A stretch of DNA of 64,000 bases from contig OZ038463.1 of NCBI GenBank assembly GCA_964036295.1, forward strand, positions 24,663,069-24,727,068. Reading direction: 5' to 3'. Numbering within the stretch: the stretch's first letter is position 1; the number at the start of each line of letters is the position of its first letter. The notes under the pieces were generated by a model. It did not search any database. It was not told the DNA's origin and saw only the letters and a list, made by a program, of their open reading frames with translations. Both the position numbers and the translations under genes were made by a program. Below, in pieces: positions 34,873 to 45,137 of this stretch. Origin of the DNA: Plumapathes pennacea. Taxonomy: Eukaryota; Cnidaria; Anthozoa; Antipatharia; Myriopathidae.

Positions 34873-35606
34873 TAGGTAGGTAGGTAGGTAGGTAGGTAGG
34901 TAGGTAGGTAGGTAGGTAGGTAGGTAGGTAGGTAGGTAGGTAGGTAGGTAGGTAGGTAGGTAGGTAGGTAGGTAGGTAGGTAGGTAGGTAGGTAGGTAGG
35001 TAGGTAGGTAGGTAGGTAGGTAGGTAGGTAGGTAGGTAGGTAGGTAGGTAGGTAGGTAGGTAGGTAGGTAGGTAGGTAGGTAGGTAGGTAGGTAGGTAGG
35101 TAGGTAGGTAGGTAGGTAGGTAGGTAGGTAGGTAGGTAGGTAGGTAGGTAGGTAGGTAGGTAGGTAGGTAGGTAGGTAGGTAGGTAGGTAGGTAGGTAGG
35201 TAGGTAGGTAGGTAGGTAGGTAGGTAGGTAGGTAGGTAGGTAGGTAGGTAGGTAGGTAGGTAGGTAGGTAGGTAGGTAGGTAGGTAGGTAGGTAGGTAGG
35301 TAGGTAGGTAGGTAGGTAGGTAGGTAGGTAGGTAGGTAGGTAGGTAGGTAGGTAGGTAGGTAGGTAGGTAGGTAGGTAGGTAGGTAGGTAGGTAGGTAGG
35401 TAGGTAGGTAGGTAGGTAGGTAGGTAGGTAGGTAGGTAGGTAGGTAGGTAGGTAGGTAGGTAGGTAGGTAGGTAGGTAGGTAGGTAGGTAGGTAGGTAGG
35501 TAGGTAGGTAGGTAGGTAGGTAGGTAGGTAGGTAGGTAGGTAGGTAGGTAGGTAGGTAGGTAGGTAGGTAGGTAGGTAGGTAGGTAGGTAGGTAGGTAGG
35601 TAGGTA
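34873..35606. repeat. Uninterrupted TAGG microsatellite, 734 bp
   Basis: About 183 perfect copies of TAGG with no interruption visible. Read on the minus strand it translates as Tyr-Leu-Pro-Thr repeats in long open frames, which are not real proteins. A tract this long and pure is expected to be highly unstable. The G-rich strand could form two-layer G-quadruplexes. Confidence 0.98.
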
Positions 35607-35847
35607 AACGAGAGACGAAGTACCACTGATCACATACCTCTGGTCACAACATACAACCCCCACATGATATATATAGCTGAATTTGCAAATGGGAATTGGA
35701 ACTTTCTCCAGTCAAAGGAAAAGCTGTCCTTCATATTCCACAAACCCCCAATGGTCACATAGAGTCGCCCAAAAACCCTACGAGAGGTGGAAGACCACAT
35801 TCTGACCACATTCTGTCATACAAGGGGTGCAGACCATGCAACAAAGC
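35607..35847. repeat. Inverted repeat arm right of the TAGG tract
   Basis: Reverse-complement partner of 34624-34872, carrying Penelope-like coding sequence on the plus strand ([19 protein letters not shown]) in broken frames. It ends next to a CA-rich run at about 35848-35885. Confidence 0.85.
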
Positions 35848-35984
35848 ACATACATACATAGACACACACACACATGTACATACTTTATTATATGCTCCCC
35901 AAAGGGTATGGCGTTCCATTGTGGACAAAAACATGAAAACCATAAAATGATGTCAAAAATCGAAATGTGACATGAAAACGAGAT

Positions 35985-36191
35985 ACCAAAGCCGGATTGT
36001 AGCTGTTCGAGGAGAATGTCATGATCGACTGTGTCAAATGCGGTGCTCAGGTTTAGCAGTACCAACATGGTGATGTGTTGTTGATTCATGCTCATGAGGA
36101 TATCAAGTTTCACACGTAAGAGGGCCGAGTCTGTGCTGTGGAATTCTCGGTAAGCAGACTGGGATTTAGAGTAAAGTTTATGTACAGTCAA
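35985..36191 (-). pseudogene. CR1/L2-like RT fragment
   Basis: Minus strand gives KLYSKSQSAYREFHSTDSAL, VLLNLSTAFDTVDHDILLEQ and then leaves frame. These are the early RT motifs (the 'D-STAFDTVDH' catalytic segment). Only about 65 residues are kept. Confidence 0.75.
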
Positions 36192-36840
36192 GTTATGTAT
36201 TTTACTGAAACAGCTCGCTCAGTAAGTTTAGAGGTGAATGAAAAATTACTGACTGGGGAAGGTTCTTGAAAATAGGTTCTCATCCAAGCTCCTTCAACCT
36301 TGGTCAAGCATCAGCATGTTTCGAGCTGTCCGGAAACTGACCAGATTCCAATGAAAAGTTGTTTTTTTGTTTGTTTGTTTTTTTGTATTTTGATAGTTTT
36401 ATTTCCATTTTCCAATAATATGCATAAATATGCATAGACAATTTTCTGTATATACACTACTTTAAACATACACACAACAGGACATAGTTATAGGAAAATA
36501 ACATAACAAACACTACGACGAGAACTAATTTACAGAACGTGAAACAAAAAACAAATTTTTACTTCCTAAGGCTTGAGCCGCTAATCTTTTGCTATTTTTT
36601 TCCATTTTGAAGAATGGAAAGACATTTTTCCACTTGATAAGGCCATCACTGTTTCTAAGCGATGAATTAAGTTTAATCTGCTTAAAAAACCTGTAGAGAT
36701 GGATGGACAGCATTAATTCGACAATAGTAGATAAGTTGTTTCGCGATAATTAAGATATGGTTTAGTAGGACGAAATCTTCTCTTTGCCATACTCCAAACA
36801 ATATGTCAACTTCAGACAAAGAGTCAGTCTTAATTGCTCG
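36192..36840. other. Unassigned AT-rich sequence before duplication copy 2
   Basis: No gene recognised. A T/G-rich run (GTTTGTTTGTTTTTTTG) at about 36361-36386 is present. The duplicated segment begins at 36841 (TTAGTTTACCG). Confidence 0.4.
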
Positions 36841-37164
36841 TTAGTTTACCGTGGAAGCTTTGAGAATAGCCGTAAACAGATGTTTGATGGATACCGCTGG
36901 GGGATTGCAAATATCTCTGTAGCCGCTAAATATTTAGTCCCGACGAAACTTTATGTGGTGACACGAAATACTTCTGGGAAAAAAACAAGCCAAAAACAGA
37001 AACCAAAGCTACGATGAGCTTTAGCTGCAAAACAATGGCGATTTATGCTTCACTCTGTACATGACATTTGTTGCCTCTTAAAATTCTTCTGCTTATCGTA
37101 CATTTCCTGTTAAAATGTTTCTTTCATTTGATCATGTAGCCTTTGTTTTGCAATGGTCATTGTA

Positions 37165-37430
37165 TACCAGAAATGAAAAATACACCGAAATAGTCCTGAG
37201 TATTAAGTTTGCAGTCACAAATGGACTGAACACACTGTGAACACACTGTGAACAAAACCGCAATAATATTTTAAACAGGATTCGTGTTACATTCCTTGCT
37301 TTCAATTTTATATTTGTTACAAAAGCACGAATACTCGAAAGCCTGATAGAAGAAACGCATTCAGTTAACACAAGAAGACACAAGTATTGAAGCGAAGACT
37401 GGATTGATTGTGGCCTCTGATTAGAAATAA
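37165..37430. repeat. R repeat, intact copy at the Helitron empty site
   Basis: Contains ATTCCTTGCTTTCAATTTTA followed directly by TATTTGTTAC, the unoccupied counterpart of the Helitron insertion in copy 1. Confidence 0.85.
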
Positions 37431-37736
37431 GAGTCGAATTCGATTGTGCATAAGAAGAGATGTCAGAATTTCGCCCCAAAATTTTTATCGGTTCCAGCGA
37501 GTGCAGCAAGCTGACGTTCGGAGAGAGATAAGATGACGCACAACTAAATATACTTAGCCAGTTTTTAAGTTCAATCGTTGCTGAAGACCGCCGTTTGGCG
37601 AACGACCAAAATCCCCATACATTTCTTTATAATTGCCAAAGGTCATGTTTTTTCAAAATAACAAAGGTATCACATATCACTGTGTGACAGACAGACAGAC
37701 CCTCGGAGCCTGGGCTGCCGTGTGCATTTTTTTTAA

Positions 37737-37740
<4 letters not shown>

Positions 37741-37782
<42 letters not shown>

Positions 37783-37783
37783 T
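37741..37783. repeat. ATT microsatellite, short allele
   Basis: About 14 ATT triplets, at the place of the roughly 26-triplet tract at 21738-21817. Confidence 0.95.
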
Positions 37784-38025
37784 ACTAACATACATACATA
37801 TTTACATACTTACAGATTTACTACATACCTACATAGTTACTATACAATTTTTATATTTAAGTTTGTTCTTTAAAGTACAGCTAACGTTATTACAATGTTT
37901 CTAACAAGCTTCTAAGAAGCGGTGACAGACATTGACGCTCAACTCAGAGGATAAATTCCTCTTGAGAGAGGTACGTAGTATTACAAACTAAATCTAGTGT
38001 GCAGGTAGAAAAGCTGTGGAACAGT

Positions 38026-38406
38026 CTAAAAGTCGCAATTTGAAAGCGTGGTCCATTTATTTTTGTAAGTTTTGTAGGCATTATTTCTGACGGCGATTTC
38101 TTTTTCTGATTGAATCTTGTTTTGAAGTAGTGCAAGGAAAACGTTTATGTTCAATAGTTCAGACTTGATTCGTGCAAGGTGTATGTAATATTTCCCTATC
38201 AGGAGGAAGTGGTTAAACGCGTAATAGTGTGGGTATTCTAGCTTATAGCCGTAAAGTATTTCATTTCGGTTTGGGTTCATCTTCTCCGATCGCTTTTTGT
38301 TCCACCATTGGATAACTAGTTTCCATAACGCACTGACTTTGCAGCAGTCGTAGAAAATATGTGAAATTGTTTCATTCGGGCTCTCACAGCGCTCACAATT
38401 GTGTGA
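38026..38406 (-). pseudogene. L1/Tx1-like RT C-terminal fragment, copy 2
   Basis: Duplicate of 22145-22520 with a few substitutions (for example SELLNINVF for CELLNINVF). Same zinc-finger and helical tail motifs and the same stops. Confidence 0.75.
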
Positions 38407-38437
38407 GCGTCTGCCCTGCGTGTCTGCGCTGTGTGTA

Positions 38438-38700
38438 TACTAGAAATGAAAAATACACCAAAATAGTCCTGAGCATTGAGTTTGCAGTCACAAATAGACC
38501 AAACACGCTGTGAAGAAAACCGCAATAATATTGTAAACAAGTCTTGTGTTGGGCTTGTGTTACATTCCTCGCTTTCAATTTTACATTTGGTACAAAGCAC
38601 AAATACTCGAAAGCCTTATAGAAGTGAAACGCATTCAGTTAAAAAACAAGACAGACTAGTATTGAAGTGAAGGCTGACTAATTGTGGCCTCTGATTAGAA
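38438..38700. repeat. R repeat, diverged copy in duplication copy 2
   Basis: Duplicate of 22557-22822, with an extra AATATT-type difference near 38525. Confidence 0.7.
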
Positions 38701-38875
38701 TTAAGTGTTCGAAGCCAAACTGTCAAAATTGATTCATAAAAAGACAAGTCACGCATTACTCAGATTTACTTGGTGGGTAACCATTTTGCTTCTAAGCTCA
38801 AAATGCAGAGTCGCTCAACCTTTAAGAACCAAGTGTATGAGTGTTGTAATGATAAATTTATAGTTTAATCAGGTT

Positions 38876-39385
38876 TCATTTAAGCAAGGTGTCAAAAGCC
38901 AAGTTCTCTATACTGTGTGATATATTTCTGGTGAGAAACTGGAAGTCTCCCGGAAGTTCCGCTCTTGTCCTTGCTTTCCATTTTAGTTTACTCTGCTCTC
39001 GACCCAACTGACGCCGCGAGCTCACTGGCAACGCCAGTCTAGTTTCCTTAATATTACACCAGATAATGAGTTCCGTCCAGAACTTTTTTATGTGATAGAA
39101 AGACACGAACAGATGTGTAAGGGATTCGTCCTCCACATTACAAAAAGAAGACAAAGGAAGGAAAGAATTCGTGGGCAAGTATCTATTCAAGATTTTGTAT
39201 TGAAACAACTATGATTCGAACCGTGTGAGAAAATCATCTTACCTTTCCATTGAGTCCTCCATAAATCTTCTACTTCTGTTGTGCTATGTGTTTCTTGCAG
39301 AAATATGATGTCGACCTTTTGTTTGATTAACCATATGAAGAGAGCTTTTCTTTTTTCTGGAAAACTTTAAAGTCTACATTATCTT
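38876..39385 (-). pseudogene. Internally deleted L1-like ORF2, copy 2
   Basis: Duplicate of 22994-23500. Here the C-terminal part is open over 110 aa (FQYKILNRYLPTNSFLPL, LTHLFVSFYHIKKFW) because a 2-bp difference near 39090 keeps the frame that copy 1 loses. The missing RT domain is the same in both copies. Confidence 0.7.
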
Positions 39386-39805
39386 TTGAATTGAATTGTC
39401 CTTAAATATTATTTCACTCATCAGTATTTCTCTCCTGGAAGTATGCATTCTAAACCCCAACACAGTACACAATACAGCACAAAATACAGCTAATTCACTT
39501 TTACGCACAGTCAATGGGGACAACAAAGTAACTAAGCACAATATACTTAACGAAGAAACAATAACTTCCTTTAAAAGCCGCAAAGAAATCATCTTGATTG
39601 CGACCCTTGGAATGTGGGGCTAATTTTGTTTTTGTACTCTTTGTTTTGCTTCCGAACCTCCGACTCCCAAAAGTTTAGTCAAAGGCGTGCACAGCTATTT
39701 TTACAAATATACGTCTACTTAATGTCTACTGCTTCACTCTCAATTTTAGTATGAACAGGTTGTAAGGATACACACACGGACTCCTCAGGCTATGATATTT
39801 TGCAG

Positions 39806-40452
39806 CTACAATGGGACATACACTCCATCAATGAATAGTTTGTCAGGTTTGGGTCCACTGAAGGCGGCACACTTTCCCTCTTGTCTAGCTTGATTTACTT
39901 TGGGCCACTGTTGTTTCCGCCTTTCCCTGATCTCTTTGGGTAGGTCGATGAGCACTTTCACTTCTTGGTGTTCCCTTGGTGCTCGCACCTTCTTGAATAC
40001 CAACTCTCATTCCTTAAATCGTAAGAACCTGGCGATATTTGGTCTTGTTACCCTCCTCTTCTTCTTTCCGACCCGATGAATCTGTTGGAATTCAATGTAG
40101 CGCGGCTCTTCTATCCCTAGCTCCTCTAGGAATTCATACACCACTTGAGTATCTTCAGCCTATACCAATGAAGCGAAGATTTTCTCTTCGATTGTAAACT
40201 TCTTGATATATAATACAATCATTTAGTGTTTTGATGTCTTCCATGTGCTTCAGTTGTTGCACCTCCATATTTAGAAAGCTTAAACTGCCTTCTCGATCAC
40301 CGATTTCTCGATTTCCGTGGTTTTCTTTTCGAGGTTTGTCACCTCTGAACTTTCCACACAGCCTTTTCAAGTTTTGGCACCGATGTCACTACATCTTGGA
40401 GTTTGCACTCTACTTTTTCTAGTTTCTTTATGATTAAGGTTAGTTGGCTCCC
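39806..40452 (-). pseudogene. L1-like ORF1, C-terminal part, copy 2
   Basis: Duplicate of 23922-24577, with a 9-bp deletion near 40245 (VQQLKHMEDIK instead of VQQLKEENHMEDIK). Interrupted at 40453 by the THAP transposon, as in copy 1. Confidence 0.75.
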
Positions 40453-40556
40453 AATTCACCTTTTCCCAAATGAGTAGGTGACTGGATTCGAGTTCCGACC
40501 ACAAAGGCGCTTGGGACTGTTTGGATGGACAGATCCGCCATCTTGTGTTAGCGAGT

Positions 40557-42033
40557 ATGCCGCATCATTATAACTGTTGTGTTCCTGGCTGTACAAACAG
40601 CTTCAGAAATGCACCCGATCTCCAGTTCTACCGAATTCCAAAGGATAAACAACTGAGGAAGACCTATAAAATCATTTTGAGGAATGAAACGCTCAAATTG
40701 GATTTCGAGTGCATGCGAGTTTGTTCGGCTCATTTTGAAGGTGGAAAGAAATTGAGTCATAACCATTTACCAACGCTTTTTCCCTAAGTAAAGAAAAGAC
40801 GCAAAGAAGAGAGCTGATGAGGCTGCAATCCAGTGAAACAATTCAAAGGGTGAAGAAACGGAAGTGTTTAAGTCCTGAGGTTCATGTAGAAATCCCGGAG
40901 CAGGCCAAAGACTCACCTGGCTCTGATGGTAGCAACGCATCCATGGTGACAGACAGCCACATCGCTGCTCAAGAAAAATGCACTCACACTGCACCTACTA
41001 TGGTTGAACTTCCAGAAAGGGAGAAGTATGAAAAGGAAAAGCAGGTGCTGGCTGGGAAGTCTAGAGATTTGGAGATGGAATTGCTGGCTTTGAAAGAAAA
41101 AACTGAATTGCTCAAGATTGAAAATGAGAATTTAAAGAAAGAGGTTCGTCGATTGAACTTTGCACTTGACAATCCAAGATTTGACATTGGTAAATACAGT
41201 GACAGTGATGAAGATATTGCATTTTATACTGGGTTTCCTGAGTACAATGCTATGCTTTTGTGCTATAAACTTGTTGAGGAATCAGCAAAGAACATGAGCT
41301 ATGACCACAAGAGAGTTTATGTTGATAAGCAGCACAAGCAGCCTGGCAGGCCAAGAGTCTTGAGTTCTTTCCAAGAGTTTACCTTGTCATGATGAGGTTG
41401 AGACTTGGACTGTTTGAGAGAGACCTAGCAAACCGCTTCAATGTATCACTAACAACAGTGTCCAGAGTAACAAGAACATGGGTTAGATTTCTCAGGTGTG
41501 AGTTTGAACCCCTGATCAACATCCCTCCAAGTGATGTCATCAAACTTTACACACCAGGAGTCTTCAAGAAATAATGCCCTAGCCTTACTGTTATCGTCGA
41601 CTGTACTGAGATTGAGATGGAAAAGCCTTCATCTCTGGATGCACAATCGGTGTGTTATTCATCGTACAAGTCGAAGACCACCATGAAGGCCCTCTTGGGT
41701 ATCACTCCCAGTGGAGTATTGTGCTTTGTGAGTGATTTTTTTCCGGAAAGCACTTCAGATAAAGAAATCACTGTTCAGAGTGGTTTTTTGACAAAGCTCA
41801 ACCAGGGTGACCAATTGATGGCTGACAAAGGATTCAATTGTCAAGATGAACTAGCTTCTTTTGGGGCTACACTTGTAATTCCAGCATTCCTCAAAGGCTC
41901 TAAACAGTTTTCTAAAGAGCAGACTGAACATAACAAGAAAATGGCAAGTTTGAGAATTCATGTTGAGAGATTGATGGGAAGGATCAAGAACTGGCAAAGT
42001 TTTGATCACAAAGTTCCTATTTATCACCAATAG
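40557..42033 (+). pseudogene. THAP-domain DDE transposase, copy 2 (broken)
   Basis: Same domain order as 24682-26157 and the same TAA after GVFKK (near 41572). Private changes: LRNETLKL instead of LNETLKL in the THAP finger, a one-base deletion near 41386 (EFTLS stop instead of EFTLVMMR), and MPGVFKK to TPGVFKK. Both copies are dead. Copy 2 has one more frameshift. Confidence 0.85.
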
Positions 42034-42384
42034 CATCAGATATATTAATTGTTGTAAGTGCATTGTCCAATTTCCATCCACCTTTGATCAATTAGTGTAC
42101 TGAAATGTTTTTGACTTTGAAATGTTTTAACTGATATAGGAAGGATGTTATAATAGTACAGTTGTGTGTTAAACATTGCAAACTCATACAGTTTGTTGGT
42201 TGAATAATGACTGCACTTTTATTAAATGGATGAGAGCCAGAACAACTTATCATAATGTTGTATTTTATTTTGTCACCATGGGTCATAACATAATCATGCT
42301 CAAGTCAATGTAAAGTGAATAACTAACAAAGTAGGCCAGAAAGTCATGAAGGACAAATATACTGGGAACATTGATACCGCAGTT

Positions 42385-43345
42385 CTAAACTGGGCAAATA
42401 TCCCATTTCGGGAGTCCATACCTTATGCGGGGATATGCAACTTCAGGTGCAGTCCACCTGTCATGGAACAATTCGAGCTTAGGGAAAGTTGCTTTCCAAA
42501 ACACTGCTGAGAATTGTACCCTTTGGCAAAATAGTTCACTGTTCTGTGTTCCCTGCACAACAAAATCAGTCCATTTCATTTCAGTCACATACATGTGTTG
42601 TTGTACTTGATAATAATACTTGTGCTTGGGATTTAGTTCCAATGCATCCGTTTTTACACAAATTCTCTTTCTCAGCAAGGATTCACTCAAACTCTCATTC
42701 TCTTTTACTTGAATAAACTTCACTTCTATGAGTTCTCTTGACTCCACTGAAGAGGGGTCTGAAACAAGACCACCTGGTGAAGCACCTAGAAATCCATGGT
42801 CCTTGCTGATAAAGAACCCACATCTAGTAACAGTGACACCAGTGTGCCCTTTCTGTTCCATCACCTCTGTGTACCTCTTGATAATTTTGTCTTCCATTTC
42901 AAGACCTGCTTTCATGCTTTCTGACTGGTATGGTGTATTCAGCCTCAATACATCTCTGATTGCTTTAGTTGGAGATGTTGTTTCCCGTAATGTTGCAACA
43001 CGATGGCACTTTGATGCTGTGATCCTGTACTTCCGTAATGCATACCAAGATGCATTGTTGGACTGGTCCCTTGTAGACTTCTCAGCTTCAGAAATTTCTC
43101 TTTTGCTAACTGGAGTTTCCTCTTGACCTCGCATCTTTGCCTTAACACAGAGGGGCTTATTGGCTGTTCTTTCAGAGGAGAAAGTAACTCATCATTGACT
43201 GCATCATGATCACACACGTCACCTCCACTGACAGGATCCTCTTTGGGATCTTCAGGATTTTGTGGCAAAATATTTTGGCTCCTGGGATATCATCCTCGGT
43301 AAGGAAGACCTTTTCTTTTGGTGAATCGCTAGTTGAAGACGCCAT
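42385..43345 (-). pseudogene. YqaJ-type nuclease, copy 2
   Basis: Near-identical duplicate of 26509-27469. It carries the same SPGG variant and the same frame changes. One visible difference is DDIPGAKIF instead of DDISGAKIF. Confidence 0.8.
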
Positions 43346-43435
43346 TTTCAAGATTCTGTCAATCAACACAGTCCCAAGCGCCTTTGCGGTCGGAACTCGA
43401 ACCCAGTTGCCTTCTCGTTTAGATAAAGGCGAATT

Positions 43436-43615
43436 AATCTTTAAAGCTGTTAGCACTTCGTCTTTTTCGCTTACCAATATGGCCTCCTGTTGCTCGGTTG
43501 CCTCATTGCGTGATTTGCAAATTCGTTTCTCGCTAGGGGATTTATTGTCGCTCTTGGAGCCGCTACTGATGCTACTTCTTGTCTGTCTTTTTTGTCCGTG
43601 AAGAAAATCCGCCAT
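43436..43615 (-). pseudogene. L1-like ORF1, N-terminal part, copy 2
   Basis: Duplicate of 27560-27739 (MADFLHGQKRQTRSSISSGS to VLTALKI), ending at the THAP transposon edge. Confidence 0.7.
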
Positions 43616-43875
43616 GTACTGCTTTAGCCTGGAAAATAGGATTTTCTTTCGGGAGCCGAGATGCACGCATCTTCATTCTTCCATGACTAGCAATGACAAG
43701 TTTATTAGTCTTTAGAGTACAGAGAGAAGTATGTCTAGACACTATGACTAGAGGTGTTGGCATTGTAGGTAGGGTTGGGTTGAAGAAAGCCATAGTGTTG
43801 TCATTGGAGATGCTTTCTTTTAGCTTTTCAAAGGCATTTTTTCTGGTCCCCATTGAAGCTTGGCAGCTTTGTGAA

Positions 43876-43879
43876 TTAA
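43876..43879. other. Left TTAA target-site duplication
   Basis: TTAA next to the left end GTAATGGTTCAGAT. The right TTAA is at 50262-50265. Copy 1 has a single TTAA at 28002-28005. Confidence 0.95.
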
Positions 43880-44364
43880 GTAATGGTTCAGATAAGAACT
43901 ATAGTGCAACCAGCGGGGCCCCGGCAGCCGGAGCCGTTTGCGATGAAGGTGTAAATTCGATTAAAGGAGCATCTCCGATTGGAGTAAGGTCGATTAAGCG
44001 CCAAATTCAAATTGTTTTCTCCGATATTTTCGTGAAATTTGCGTTGAAGTGAAAAATAAGCAGACAATATCGTTGATTTAGTAATGTGTTTTACTTCTGT
44101 GCAGTTTCAGGCGATTTGCATGTGGGGAACTTTCCGTTGGAGAGACATTTTGCGCGAGCTTGAAAGCTGATGCGGTGTCTGTTTCATTTCACTTGACGCA
44201 AATGACATTTGCCTACCGCAAGTGTAACGCTATTGGTTCGGCTCGGTCAACTCATGGCGCCAAACAATCGTCTTTGTCGGGTGATTGCTACACGTGCCGG
44301 AGAAGAAGCTCAATTCAGAAAATAATATCGCTCTTTGCTCTCGTTGCACTGTGTCAAATGTAAA

Positions 44365-44941
44365 ATGGCTGAAAGGTGGGTTGTCGTTGTATTGATCCTT
44401 CGAGTGGGAACTCAGTCAGCGGTCCGATGTCTTATTTATTTGCTATATTCATCAGGAAACGAACATCAGAGTCAAATATGGAAGACCCAAAAAGATGAAG
44501 ATCGAAACCAGAGTAAGTATTGATACCACGCGAAATTTGCTCGTTCGCGCCTGGTCTTTCTAAATTATGCTTCCTTGATTTGCAGAAGAGCCATTTGTAC
44601 CAACTGTATGGCAAAAATTCGCCATCCGCAGGAAGCTAAGTGTTGCTTCGCGCTTCATGGCTGGAAAAGATTTCCAAACGATTTCGTGCGAAATGGGAAT
44701 CGCGAAGGCCACCATTGAAATTTACGCGATCGATTGTCTGGCAGCAGGGCAGCCACTAGATTACGATGTCATAGCCTCCAACCTGAACGTCACGACTACA
44801 ACTTTTCAGCGAGTGCGGAGGAGTATAGAGGAGAACGGCGACAGGAAACTGCGCACAATACACGACTCCCTACAGGCAGAAGTCTCTTATAATCAAATTC
44901 GGTTCGTTTTGGCCTGCATTATCAACGATATTGAACTGTAG
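44365..44941 (+). CDS. Small HTH protein of the TTAA transposon
   Basis: Two exons: 44365-44512 and 44586-44941. The intron of 73 bp has donor GTAAGT and acceptor TTTGCAG. Total 504 nt, 167 aa, no frameshift. After a hydrophobic N-terminus (WVVVVLILRVG) comes KEPFVPTVWQKFAIRRKL and a helical domain: FMAGKDFQTISCEMGIAKAT, LDYDVIASNLNVTTTTFQRV, SYNQIRFVLACIINDIEL. This resembles the HTH_40-type domain found after the RQC region of RecQ-like helicases ('SY..IR.VLA' ending). No helicase is present. Possible role: binding of transposon ends. Start at MAERW chosen for being inside the element, with two earlier ATGs nearby; exon 1 is less certain than exon 2. Confidence 0.6.
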
Positions 44942-44970
44942 AACAGGGGCGCGATTCATTGTATGGCTAC

Positions 44971-45045
44971 TTTTCATGTGATCAAATTCGTTTCGTGTTG
45001 GCCTGTCTGATAAATGAAATAGAAGTGGGATTGAGACACGTTTGA
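44971..45045 (+). other. Duplicated C-terminal codons after the HTH gene
   Basis: Just past the stop at 44941, the plus strand again encodes DQIRFVLACLINEIEVG, a near copy of NQIRFVLACIINDIEL. It is either a small tandem duplication of the gene's end or an alternative last exon. Confidence 0.5.
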
Positions 45046-45137
45046 ATAAGTTTATTTATGTACAGTGATGATGATAAAATAAATGCCAACGTTTGATCTA
45101 GTTGTGGTTTGATCTTGTTAGTGCTAAGAATCTTTTA

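Larger units (their letters stand above)
40453..43435. mobile_element. THAP/YqaJ DNA transposon (ISL2EU-like), copy 2
   Basis: Same element, position in the L1 ORF1 and boundaries as 24578-27559. It was therefore in place before the segment was duplicated. Confidence 0.85.

Noticed and set aside
34517-35663. Long open frames of Tyr-Leu-Pro-Thr repeats (369 and 263 aa)
   Set aside because: They are translations of the TAGG microsatellite. A 4-bp repeat without stops is open in several frames. Only the C-terminal tail after the repeat is genuine Penelope-like sequence.
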